From Sedimentisphaerales bacterium (GTDB taxonomy: Bacteria; Planctomycetota; Phycisphaerae; Sedimentisphaerales; Anaerobacaceae): a DNA stretch of 54,825 bases. Shown here one piece after another: positions 9,750-18,995 of this stretch. The notes below the pieces were generated by a model. It made no database searches, was not told the origin of the DNA, and was given only the letters and a program-made list of their open reading frames with translations. Position 1 is the first letter of the stretch; every line of letters starts with the position of its first letter. The translations under genes were made by a program, and so were the position numbers. The stretch spans positions 1-54,825 of the forward strand of contig JAFGBG010000098.1 of NCBI GenBank assembly GCA_016933295.1, given 5' to 3'.

Positions 9750-10832
9750 TCAGGGCAGAAACTTTTTTGAGGCCGCAAGCTTCTCCGGCAAATATTCTTC
9801 GATTACATAATTGAGGTCATGCACTGCAAAAGCCTGTTGTTCGGCTCTGACCCCCATATCAAGCAATTGCTGAATTGCATCCTGCCAAGGTTTGTAGTGT
9901 TGCACAAACGGGTCATTTTTGAGAGCATCTTTGGCTCGTTTGATATCGACATCTTTGAGAGGATGCGTAGGCAGCTTGTAGTCGATAATGTCCTGAGGGG
10001 TGACACCGAGGAACCTGGCGTTCGGTACACAAAAATAACGGTTGATATGTGCCGCATTGCCCGATCCGACTTTCAGAGTACGATAAATGTTGAACATACC
10101 GTATGGATCGCAATCCACGAATGCATAAACAGGCATCCTTAATTCATCGGTAAGCCGCCGGACAAAGCGACGACATGCACGCGTAGGAACGCCGCCCATA
10201 GAAACAAGGATACAATTAGCCTTGCGCCAATAGCCGTGCTTGACCAGACGTTGAAACATACCGGCCGTCTCGATAGCGAGCACGAATTTGGCCTTTGTCT
10301 CAAACTTAAGATGCTCCACGGAAATTGGTATAGAATATGCCCCTGAGCCGAACTTCGTACAGTCAATTTGCAACTTTTTGCCGGTGTCCGGATCGCGATC
10401 GATGACGAAGAGTTTGCCGGCAACCTCCCCTCCCTTTTCCTCGGGAATAAATCCAAGCTGCTCGCGGTTAATTTCGAATAATGCTTCTATATCATCAATG
10501 ACGGTGTCCGATTCAGGCTGCTCATCAAAGCGAGCGTCACCCCAGTTTTTTGACACGTAGTAAGCCTCTCGCTTTGTCATGATTTCATCGTCCTCGACGA
10601 GGGTTTTAGCCTGAGACATCATTCGCAAAGTCTGGGCAAAGGTCTTGACCGTAGCGACAGTGAGCGTACGCATCTTCTTCTTGCCTTTGAGTTCCAAAAA
10701 ACCTTTTTGTGGGTGGTACTTCACGTTGCTCAGTGAACGTAACGGAAATGACATAGTAGGTTTACTTCTGCGTTGGATTTTGGAACGAACAGAAAAAGCA
10801 GTTTCTTTTATCTGATTGGTAATTTTGCTCAC
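9750..10832 (-). CDS. top6A: DNA topoisomerase VI subunit A (Spo11-like)
   Basis: This 360-aa type IIB topoisomerase cleavage subunit has a catalytic tyrosine in the winged-helix/CAP domain, seen as EAYYVSKNWG (Tyr91/92). The TOPRIM domain has the metal-binding Glu in LAIETAG and the acidic cluster VDCDPYGMFNIYRTLKVGS. The length is close to archaeal Top6A. It overlaps the upstream top6B by ATGA, the order found in archaea, which implies coupled synthesis of the A2B2 enzyme. The enzyme would relax and decatenate DNA using ATP. Topo VI is mainly archaeal and plant/algal and only sporadic in bacteria, so a gene pair here indicates old transfer or lineage retention. Confidence 0.95.
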   Translation of the reverse strand: MSKITNQIKETAFSVRSKIQRRSKPTMSFPLRSLSNVKYHPQKGFLELKGKKKMRTLTVATVKTFAQTLRMMSQAKTLVEDDEIMTKREAYYVSKNWGDARFDEQPESDTVIDDIEALFEINREQLGFIPEEKGGEVAGKLFVIDRDPDTGKKLQIDCTKFGSGAYSIPISVEHLKFETKAKFVLAIETAGMFQRLVKHGYWRKANCILVSMGGVPTRACRRFVRRLTDELRMPVYAFVDCDPYGMFNIYRTLKVGSGNAAHINRYFCVPNARFLGVTPQDIIDYKLPTHPLKDVDIKRAKDALKNDPFVQHYKPWQDAIQQLLDMGVRAEQQAFAVHDLNYVIEEYLPEKLAASKKFLP

Positions 10833-12625
10833 GAATGACTCCTTTCAAGGACATCTGTTAGCTGTTTGACTATAATCGTTTCCTGTCGGTCAGAGAGACC
10901 CAACATTTCCCGCAGAGCTATGGCAATATGAGGAATGTACTTTTGGATAAAGGCCTTCTTACGCTCCGATTCAGCAGCCTTACGCCGGCGTCTAACGAAC
11001 TTAGCCAAGTTTCGCCCGCATTCTTGCAACGCGAGTCGTATTTCTTTGATAATTTCAGGATAGTGTGCGATGGCTTCTTTACTTTCTGATGTGAAGGGAA
11101 CCCACACCGAAGCCATGTGAACCATTATAATAAGCGGTCCTGTTGGAAGCGCCCCTGCAGATTGCTGCAAACCATAATTACGCCAACCCGTATCCAGCAC
11201 CGAGCGGGTAATTGCACAGGCAGACTGCTGATAGAGCAGTGGTACTCGATTAGCGAAACGTAATACCCGAGCAAGGTCGTCGGCTTTAAGAGAACCACCA
11301 TACGCCAAGCCAACTTCTATTTGGAAAGGATTGCCGCGATAAACGGCCGGCGGCCTTGTGACCGCCGTGAAGAAGTCGGCGTTAATCTGCTTTTTCAGAC
11401 CGGCCAGAAGAAGTTCCTCGCCAACCGGGCTAAGGCAGTCTGTGGGAGGATTCATTATCTTGGTCTGATTTATGGCCTTGAACAGGTTGTCGGCCTCCTG
11501 TCTGGCAATGCGCGACGGACGAGAACGTTCGGATAGCTTTGCTTTCTCGCATATATTTTTTGCCACTGTTGAACTAACTCTGGAAAAATCGGAATGTAAA
11601 AACGACTGCAGGGTGCGCGCCTTGGTGTCATGGAGCATCTTAATAAGAACACCCAGCTCAACACCATAAGGGTGTGGTTTAATCTCTCTGGTCTGTCGTG
11701 GCAATTGTTTCGATGCACGCTTATATAAATTTGTCTCACCATCCGGCATCACAAATTCAAGCGATACGTGAGGATTGGCGATAGCCGTCTGCTCGAGATA
11801 CTCTTCTACGGATTGACGTCCTTTCTGAAACTTGGCTTCCAATTCCATTTCCACCTTAGTGCCATGCCTGACAGGCCATTCCATGATCTCATCTACAATA
11901 ATACGGGGCTCGTTTTTTTGGGCATCGATCTCCAGTTCGTAATGATGTGCAGAATTGCTACCTGAAATCTTCGATGTGATGGTAATTGGTTTACCGGTAG
12001 TAAGCTGGCCGTACATGCCGGCAGCAGATATACCTATGCCCTGCTGGCCCCGAGACATCTTAAGCCTGTGAAACTTCGAACCGTAAAGCAGCTTCGCGAA
12101 AATTTTGGGAATCTGCTTCCTTAAAATGCCCGGACCATTATCTTCAATCGTAACACGAAAACGATTTTCTTCCTCAAGTGCAGCGATAATAATACGAACT
12201 TCAGGCAAAATTCCGGCTTCTTCACATGCGTCAAGAGAATTATCAACACCTTCCTTTATAGTTGTAAGAAGCGCCTTGCGAGGATTGTCGAAACCCAAGA
12301 GGTGGCGGTTTTTCATAAAGAATTCTGCAACTGAAATATCGCGTTGTTTACGGGCCATATCTTCAGCCGTCGAGTATTGCGGTTGTTTCTTCTCAGAAAC
12401 TTTTTTTATCGATTTCTCAGCTTTTTTTTGTGACTTAGCCTTTGTTTTTCCAGAAGCCCGATGCACTTTTTTTGAAGTCTTCTTTCTGATCTTCTTATTT
12501 GTTTTATTGCTTGATTTTTTCTTATTAGATGTAGTCTTTTTAGACGAGGAACGATTCATTTTTATTATAGACTTCCTTGCTGTTTTAGATTTCTTCTTTA
12601 CCTTATTTCTTCTATCTTTTGTCAT
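10829..12625 (-). CDS. top6B: DNA topoisomerase VI subunit B with lysine-rich N-terminal tail
   Basis: I start the protein at ATG 12625 (MTKDRRN), which has GGAG nine nt upstream; the extra 30 residues of the ORF-track call lack support. This gives 598 aa. A roughly 75-residue Lys/Ser/Thr tail (KKTTSNKKKSSNKTNKK and similar) precedes the conserved body, which begins near DISVAEFFMKNRHLLGF. The GHKL ATPase shows the N box EGVDNSLDACEEAG, EDNGPGI and RGQQGIGISAAGMYGQ. An H2tH linker and a transducer domain follow. It is the ATP-binding subunit paired with Top6A. The tail resembles histone H1-like basic tails and would bind DNA non-specifically; archaeal Top6B proteins normally lack it. Confidence 0.94.
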   Translation of the reverse strand: MTKDRRNKVKKKSKTARKSIIKMNRSSSKKTTSNKKKSSNKTNKKIRKKTSKKVHRASGKTKAKSQKKAEKSIKKVSEKKQPQYSTAEDMARKQRDISVAEFFMKNRHLLGFDNPRKALLTTIKEGVDNSLDACEEAGILPEVRIIIAALEEENRFRVTIEDNGPGILRKQIPKIFAKLLYGSKFHRLKMSRGQQGIGISAAGMYGQLTTGKPITITSKISGSNSAHHYELEIDAQKNEPRIIVDEIMEWPVRHGTKVEMELEAKFQKGRQSVEEYLEQTAIANPHVSLEFVMPDGETNLYKRASKQLPRQTREIKPHPYGVELGVLIKMLHDTKARTLQSFLHSDFSRVSSTVAKNICEKAKLSERSRPSRIARQEADNLFKAINQTKIMNPPTDCLSPVGEELLLAGLKKQINADFFTAVTRPPAVYRGNPFQIEVGLAYGGSLKADDLARVLRFANRVPLLYQQSACAITRSVLDTGWRNYGLQQSAGALPTGPLIIMVHMASVWVPFTSESKEAIAHYPEIIKEIRLALQECGRNLAKFVRRRRKAAESERKKAFIQKYIPHIAIALREMLGLSDRQETIIVKQLTDVLERSHS

Positions 12626-13050
12626 AAATTCGGCTCCATGCTCATATGTAAGGCAAAGCCAGATATTATAGCCACACTTTTGGTACCAACAATGTGGAAT
12701 ACCGACCCTTCTCAATAGTTAAGGTCATAACATAAAGAAACTTTTAAGTCAAGTTTGCGTTGATTAATCAATCACATATCAGAGCTGAGTGATAAATTGA
12801 TCCTTTTACTTATGCCGATTAAATTTCCACACACAGGATTTGCATTACTACCTTTGTGTATTGCACACTTTGATGCCTCAGGTCAAATTCCGACTGAAAA
12901 GATTCGTGAAAAGCAAAAATGATATCATCTCAAAACCAACTTCCGTTGGCTGAAGATTTTCCCTACTTGTCCGGCAGCTCAGTAATATCCGGCAATTCCG
13001 AGTATAGGTCGAATCGAGCTCGGGACGATCGGATGTCTGTAAGCTCAGTC
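12626..13050. other. intergenic gap with no recognised gene
   Basis: This stretch is AT-rich next to top6B and GC-richer next to the CE15-like gene. The minus-strand 85-aa ORF at 12878-13135 mostly overlaps the end of the esterase in another frame and has no family resemblance. I see no clear terminator, repeat or RNA gene. The top6B promoter should lie here, but I cannot point to it with confidence. Confidence 0.5.
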
Positions 13051-14487
13051 TCAACCAGGCGTGGCGGCAGGCCGAGCAGGAGTCGGCGCAAGGGGTTGTG
13101 GTAGTGGCGGAGCTTTGATGTACCGGCCTACCCATTCTAAGAAAGCCGGCCAGTTTGGCTCGGACGTATGGCCGCCTTCGTGCTGACGCCAGGCCAGCTC
13201 GCCACCTATCAATTTTCCCACCGGCGGCATTGGATCCGTCAGGTAATCGCCCGGCGTGCCGAAGTCCTTCTTGCCCAGGAGCTTATACACAGGCCCGGCC
13301 AGCACGCCGGCCATGAAGCTGCCGTGGGCGTCCACCCAAGGAGGATCGCCGGGGAGAACGCCGTAGCTTATAAAGCACGGACGCGGGGCACATAACGCAA
13401 TGAGTTCATGAGAATCTACCGGCAGATCGGCAGCCGTCATGCAGGGATCGGAGGCCCCGTACTTGAGGAAATTGCCGGTCATCCAGTGATATTCACCGCG
13501 GCCGGTGAGGTTCTCGACAGCCTCGCCGAATATATGCCGATGCAGTTTTGCACCGCCTTCGCCGGAGGATGCGACAAACGTGACCGCAACGCGCTCGTCA
13601 AAAGCTGCGGTAACCAATGCCGCCTTCCCGTATCGTGACACCCCTTCAATGCCAACCTTCTTCGGATCAACACCGGCATCGGGATTGGCTTCGAAAAAGT
13701 CAATCAACCGGCTGACACCCCATCCCCATGCCCGCAGCGCGCCCCATTGATCCGGCTTTCGCGGCTGGCCTTTGTTGGTCAGCCCTATGATGCCTTGGCG
13801 CAGACTCATGCCGCCCCTGTCCGGCTGGATACTGCCGGGATTAATGAAGCCGTAACCCCAGCCGTGGGAGATAGCCTGCTCCGTCCAGGATGGGCCGCTC
13901 TGTCTGCCTCGCCTGCCCCCAAAAAAGCCGCCGAAACCGAATTCAAGCATTATCGGCACGGCCTGTTTCACTCCCGCCGGGACAGTGAAACTCGCGCGAA
14001 TATTCACAGTGATATCCGGGTACGCCGAATTATCAACATGACCGACAAGCGTCTTGGTGACCGTCGGAATTCCGGCGCTGTTGCCATTGGTTGTCTCCGT
14101 CACTTCCCACGTCACCCTCGGTGCATCAGGTGGAATCCGACCATACACTTCACGCTCAAAGTCCTCAAGGATTTCCGCCCGTCGTTTAGGCCATTGCGCG
14201 GGACTGGTTACCTTGGTTCCGTCCTTCATCGTGAGGACGTCCGGCATACTGTCCTTGTAAGGATTGGCGGTGGCTTCGTCGAAGGTGCTCTGATTGTTCG
14301 GGTTAGCACCAGGGCGTAATTGCCTGATTCCCAGCTGGTTCATCATGTTCTGGTGGTCGTCATATTCATCCTGAGCACTCGACCCCCGCCGATCAGCATG
14401 TACTACCGAACTATTGAAAATAGGCGCTATCCCCAGAATTATCACGAAGACCGAATATGCACTAAAATATTTACAACGAACTGACAT
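13051..14487 (-). CDS. secreted CE15-like glucuronoyl esterase
   Basis: This 478-aa secreted alpha/beta hydrolase has a signal peptide (about residues 1-31, ending VVHADRR). The nucleophile elbow GVSRYGKAA places Ser284, in a context very close to the CE15 consensus GCSRxGK. The likely acid is Glu310 (SSGEGGA), and the likely His is His440 (RQHEGGHTSEPN). DQWGALRAWGWGVSRLID and EYHWMTGNF are also CE15-like. Such enzymes cut the ester between lignin alcohols and the 4-O-methylglucuronic acid of glucuronoxylan, which fits the xylan locus downstream. A Gly/Phe/Arg segment (GFGGFFGGRRGRQSGP, residues 184-199) is inserted before a conserved strand, and the C-terminus is a Pro/Ala tail. Acetylxylan esterase is a less likely alternative. 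Confidence 0.82.
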   Translation of the reverse strand: MSVRCKYFSAYSVFVIILGIAPIFNSSVVHADRRGSSAQDEYDDHQNMMNQLGIRQLRPGANPNNQSTFDEATANPYKDSMPDVLTMKDGTKVTSPAQWPKRRAEILEDFEREVYGRIPPDAPRVTWEVTETTNGNSAGIPTVTKTLVGHVDNSAYPDITVNIRASFTVPAGVKQAVPIMLEFGFGGFFGGRRGRQSGPSWTEQAISHGWGYGFINPGSIQPDRGGMSLRQGIIGLTNKGQPRKPDQWGALRAWGWGVSRLIDFFEANPDAGVDPKKVGIEGVSRYGKAALVTAAFDERVAVTFVASSGEGGAKLHRHIFGEAVENLTGRGEYHWMTGNFLKYGASDPCMTAADLPVDSHELIALCAPRPCFISYGVLPGDPPWVDAHGSFMAGVLAGPVYKLLGKKDFGTPGDYLTDPMPPVGKLIGGELAWRQHEGGHTSEPNWPAFLEWVGRYIKAPPLPQPLAPTPARPAATPG

Positions 14488-14698
14488 AATCTTCCCCTTC
14501 TGATTTGTTGCCCCTCGTCAGTGGCTATGATATTCTCGGTACTGCATAGCTCTACACCATGCACAGCAAGAGGCGGTACAATTTTTATTCAGCACTGTTT
14601 ATGTTTTTCTCTTGAGAACCTCATAATAGGTTGATAAAGCTCTTTTCCGATGTTTAGAGCCAAATATCTAATCAGTATAAACCACAATCCCTTATGCA

Positions 14699-14730
14699 TA
14701 GGATGAGAATTTTACGAAATTCTTATCCTA
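14699..14730. repeat. 14-bp stem inverted repeat in the 14488-15141 gap
   Basis: TAGGATGAGAATTT and AAATTCTTATCCTA pair with one G-T wobble around a TACG tetraloop, a stable hairpin on either strand. It is not followed by a clear T-run. It lies in the 654-bp gap between the CE15-like gene (its start side) and the end of the broken Fn3/F5-8C gene. It may act as a factor-assisted terminator for the latter or as an operator. Nothing else was recognised in this gap. Confidence 0.45.
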
Positions 14731-15141
14731 CATGCAAATACTTTCATCTTCCACAATCCAGACTTTCCTAATTCCCAACTAAGCAATCTGCTATGAACAA
14801 CATCTCAGTGCCAGTCAGCTCCGCCGGCTATTTTTACACAGAATACAGCCACTGGAATGATTCATCTTCTGGATTCTGTTTACAGGAATCTGTACCCAGA
14901 AATAGTCATAGTAAGCAGTAAGTGAAATTACCCGGCCGCCAATTGCATACACACCATCCCGAACGGTAATTGTATATCAATCTACGCCTGTAGATAGAGG
15001 ATTCCGATACTATCTGTTCCGGACTCAATTATGCCGGATTCCGCTTCAATCCAAATCTATTCCGCAGGACCAGCAGGAGCAGTGCCGTTCTAATTATCAA
15101 ACCATGACCATCTACTCTAAAGCTCAGAACACCTCTGAAAG

Positions 15142-17991
15142 TTATTCTTCAGGAAGCACGGCTTTGTAGCCAATGCCGTCATACCAGGTACGGTCATTAC
15201 CATTACCACTCACACCCGGGCGATTGGCATCGTCATCGATATATACGGTGATCGTGGTTGTTGTGCCGGTAGCGCCGAGGTATGCCTGCCACAGAGTGCG
15301 ATTACTCTCAGTAAGCAGCGGCACAGGCTCCTCAAAGTCATCTGCGACAGCCAGGGTGGTTCCTCCATTGGGATCAGCGCAGATATATAGTGGGAGATCG
15401 CCAACACTGTTCTCCAGCGAAGCTGCAATACGCCATGGCGCGGTGTCGCCGGTCCACATGTAAACGTAAACGTCGTAATTGCCTTCCGGCACTTCGACAG
15501 ACGTCATCAGACGAGGACAATCTTCCACATTGTTGCCACCCCAGTCACCACCGGATTCGAATATAGTGCCGTCATTTGAGAGTCCTGCTCGTTTGCGCCA
15601 AAGACCATCGGCGCCGCTGCCTGTGGTGCCCGGATCATCGGCCATAAATACTTCGCCCGTAGCCAGCATGGTGTTACCTGCCTGGCCATCTGTTGCATCC
15701 ACATAGACAATCTTCGGAGCGGGAGCAACGCCATATAACCGGATATCATCAATAAAGACTATGCCTGAACCACCGGTCGCACCGGTCTTCTCAAAACCAA
15801 TGGTCATTGACCTGACATTACTCAGATTAATACCCAGTGAAGTTAGGTCAATCGTGAAATCCTGCCACTGTTCTGCAGAAATATCACCGCTAAATATCTT
15901 CTTTACGCCGTCAACTTCAACATACATCTGTTCTGTAGAAGGATTATCAGCACTGCCATAAATCCACAGTACTAATCTCTCAGGAGAACCTACGGTCCAA
16001 TCTGAACCACTTTGCAGGTTATTAGTATTCGCAGTAATTTTCGATATTCCTGCAGAAGTATTGTTATACATTAACGGTGCCGAATGGCCGCTTCTAACAG
16101 TCTCGGTATCAAGAGAGGCACCACTTGTATACCCCATCGTTGAGCCGTTGGTTGAGGGATTGTCATATCCGTCAATCCAGGTCAAATAAACCAGGTTGCT
16201 GTTTTCTTCGCCCTGTGGGATGTCATTGTAGGATTCAAAATCGTCCACAACGAGATATTCCTGCGTCCCGAAAGTCCAGAAGAGGTCACCTTCCCATATC
16301 GGCGTGACCTCGGCGTTATTGACCTCATCGACCCGCCAGAAGTAAGTTCTGCCTAATGCAAGGTCAGGGCTGTAACTTGCCTGGTTTACAGTCATAGCGG
16401 TTGCGGTTCCATCGATAACAGCCTGCTGGTTTGTGCTGATATATATGTTATGCTCAGCCGCTTCTCTTCCGGGTCTCCAGCTAAGAGTTGTATCTATAGC
16501 AACATCCGTAGCCTCATCATCAGGATTGGGTTCTCTTGCATATGTAGGAATGTACAGGAAACGCACCTCGCTAAGACCATACTGGTCAAAAACTCCGTTG
16601 CTCCAGTTGCTGGTGGCTGTAATTCTGACATATTTTGCCGCTACGCCGTCAAAAGGAATGGTGATATTGGTGGCATACCCCGTCCTACCGGTCGCCGAAG
16701 CAAATTCGTTCACATCGGGAACCTGATACCAGTTAATCCCATCGGTCGAATACTCGACGACAACTTCCTTAATACCGAACCACCAAAGAACATTGGGGCC
16801 GTTATAGTTCCATACCAGCATTTCGTGTAATTTATAAGTTTTATCGAATTCATACTGAATCCAAATTGGTCCTGTTTGCCCCTCGGCAGTAAGCCACATA
16901 GTTGTGGGAAGGATAGAATGCTTATCATCTTCATCCAGACCTGAACGATCTATAGTATTTTCTGGTCCCTCACCTTCGCCCTGACTTGAAGCGGTCGCCG
17001 TAATTTGATCTTCAGTCATTGTGTATGAGAAAGTCTCAACCGTAAAGCTCCAAACCTTGCCTTTGAAAACCGTATTATCCGGCGGAGCACTCACTTCATC
17101 AACACGCCAGAAGTAGGTCTGGCCGAATTCAAGCCTGCCGGGAGCATACTAGTTGGCATCCTGTGTCGGGCTAACCAGCAGAGGGCTACTGGTATCGGCG
17201 TCATTTACATTATCGAAATCAGTACCGAAATAAACATTATGAGTATCGGCAAATTCCCCGGGTGTCCAGCTCAGGGATGGCTCGCGAAACACATCGGTCG
17301 CCTCATCTTCCGGGACAGGATCGGTGGCGAATTCCGTTGCAGGAGACGGCGGTTCCTCACCCATGGTAATAATGAGATTATCCATTAACCAGATTTGGTC
17401 CCACTCTGCCGTACCTGCTGGTATTGATGTGCCCGGCCACGGCGGACCACCAACCTCAATAGACCACATAGGCTCCGTCATGTCCCAACTGGTTCCCGCC
17501 CACCAGCCAACGGTCAAGTCAGCTAAATTAGCTTCTACATGGACCCAGCCGTCGGCTTGAGCATACTGTGAAACGCCGGAACCATATCCATTATCAGCAG
17601 TACCACCAATTTTTGTAAGAACATAAAACTCCAAGTCGATAGGATCCCAATTACCGGAAACGCTGCGTATATCAAACGCAATGTAGTAATCTGCCGGATC
17701 GCTACTGGTGTTTCCACTCAACTCTATGTCCCACTTTGAACCAAATCGCATGTTTCTGGCCGCTGTTGTAGAATTGCCTATCGTTCCGGTATGCTCAATG
17801 ACGATGTTTCCATCATATTCCGCATACACAGCATTATGCACTGTCCCATTATCGCCCCAGTTCCAAGCGGGAAAACCGTCGCCTACAGCCTCGCCTTCAT
17901 AATCGTTTTCATACACAATATCAGCAAAACTTGTTATTGATCCCGCTAAACATAAGAGTAATACGATTGGAATTGTCTTTTTCATCCACAT
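15142..17991 (-). pseudogene. large secreted Fn3/F5-8C (discoidin) protein interrupted by an in-frame TAG
   Basis: Two adjacent minus-strand ORFs (17149-17997 and 15142-17094) share one frame and join into a single protein of about 950 codons. Only a TAG at 17149-17151 separates them. Reading through it restores DAN-stop-YAPGRLEFGQTYFWRVDEV, the regular end of an Fn3-like module; an intact second module (TLSWRPGREAAEHNIY ... TYFWRVDEVNN) occurs downstream. I start at ATG 17991, with AAGGAG 7 nt upstream and a signal peptide ending SITSFADIV. Order: N-terminal beta-sandwich, Fn3-like module, F5/8-type C domain (ENTIDRSGLDEDDK ... KYVRITATSNW), second Fn3-like module, and two more beta-sandwich modules. 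This is probably a carbohydrate-binding or cell-surface protein. The second ORF's own start (GTG 17094) has no ribosome site. Readthrough or a sequencing error remain possible. Confidence 0.8.
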
Positions 17992-18333
17992 AATCAATCT
18001 CCTTCAAAAAGATTAATAAAAGAATTATTGATATATTTCGATATATGATGGCGTATATACACAGCCTCCAGCCTTCTCGACAGACAACCTGGTGAACAGT
18101 ATCTAAATGCCTATAAAACCGAATATTATATATTCAAGTATGCCGTATCAGTGCCCAAACAGTTAGTCTTTCCTTTTAATACCGCTCAGAATTGTCAAAA
18201 GTGAGATGAAAAACGGAATACAGATAAGATTTTTAATCTCGCCGGTTTAAAAGTACGAGAGCATAATCTTAAAGATGCACTCACTGCGAGCAGTCGCGTA
18301 GTGGCTTTCCTCAGAGGAATCGTTAAATGAAAA

Positions 18334-18365
18334 CTAACATGGCCTGAGACAATTACGGATGTTAG
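18334..18365. repeat. inverted repeat upstream of the sigma factor gene, possible terminator or operator
   Basis: CTAACAT and ATGTTAG form a perfect 7-bp inverted repeat with an 18-nt loop, followed on the plus strand by CATGGTCTTTTTCACTTTTTTT. It sits about 100 bp before the ECF sigma factor gene in the 470-bp gap 17992-18461. The T-rich tract makes attenuation or termination before the sigma gene conceivable. The large loop argues against a strong intrinsic terminator. No other gene was recognised in this gap. Confidence 0.3.
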
Positions 18366-18461
18366 CATGGTCTTTTTCACTTTTTTTGCATTTTTTATAT
18401 CTCAATTCGTTGTTTTTGCCGGTAAATTAGGAGAAAGTAACCAAAATAGCATGGATTTGAT

Positions 18462-18995
18462 ATGGATCAGGACAAACGCACTTTAGAATTCCTGAAGCTT
18501 TTCGTACGCCATCAGCAGGAAATTTATGCATATATTCTCACTTTGGTACCTCATTTACATGATGCGGACGATCTGTTCCAGGATGGGATGGTCGTTATGT
18601 GGCAGAAATTCGACCAGTTCCAGCCAGGTACAAACTTTGCCGCTTGGGGTGTCCAAATCATGCGTTTTCAGATTCTGGATTATCGCCGAAAAATGGCTCG
18701 CAATAAACAGGTCTTAATGGAGGATTCGTTGTTTGAGGCGCTGATGAACCACATTCCCACTATTCAGGATGAAGCGGCCGCGCGTATAGAAGCCCTGCGC
18801 AAATGTGTGGCCCTTTTGGACGATCGGGCAAAGCGAATCATTAAGATGCGCTACGAGCGTAACGTCTCGGTGGATAAAATCGCCTCGTACCTGAAATTAT
18901 CGCGCCGTCATGTCTATCATGTTCTCGGCCAAATCACCAGCGTGCTGCTGAGATGTATGCGAAGGAAATTGGCAGAAGGAGGCTATCCGATATGA
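18462..18995 (+). CDS. ECF-type RNA polymerase sigma factor
   Basis: This 177-aa protein has sigma region 2 (FVRHQQEIYAYILTLVPHLHDADDLFQDGMVVMWQKFDQF and LDYRRKMARNKQ) and region 4 (LDDRAKRIIKMRYERNVSVDKIASYLKLSRRHVYHVLGQI). It is the planctomycete/verrucomicrobial ECF type that is usually paired with a FecR-like membrane protein. It overlaps that partner by ATGA. It should redirect RNA polymerase to the genes controlled by its partner, plausibly the enzyme genes downstream. The start is weakly supported: AGGAGAAAG lies 24 nt upstream, nearer an out-of-frame ATG at 18451 that would encode an 11-residue peptide ending inside this gene, so a translated leader is possible. Confidence 0.92.
   Translation: MDQDKRTLEFLKLFVRHQQEIYAYILTLVPHLHDADDLFQDGMVVMWQKFDQFQPGTNFAAWGVQIMRFQILDYRRKMARNKQVLMEDSLFEALMNHIPTIQDEAAARIEALRKCVALLDDRAKRIIKMRYERNVSVDKIASYLKLSRRHVYHVLGQITSVLLRCMRRKLAEGGYPI

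Noticed and set aside
12878-13135. 85-aa minus-strand ORF after CE15
   Set aside because: It overlaps the esterase C-terminus in another frame; composition is that of a shadow ORF.
15142-17094. Downstream half of the Fn3/F5-8C protein as an independent gene
   Set aside because: Its GTG start lies inside a conserved Fn3 strand, has no ribosome site and no signal peptide; the upstream half is in the same frame.
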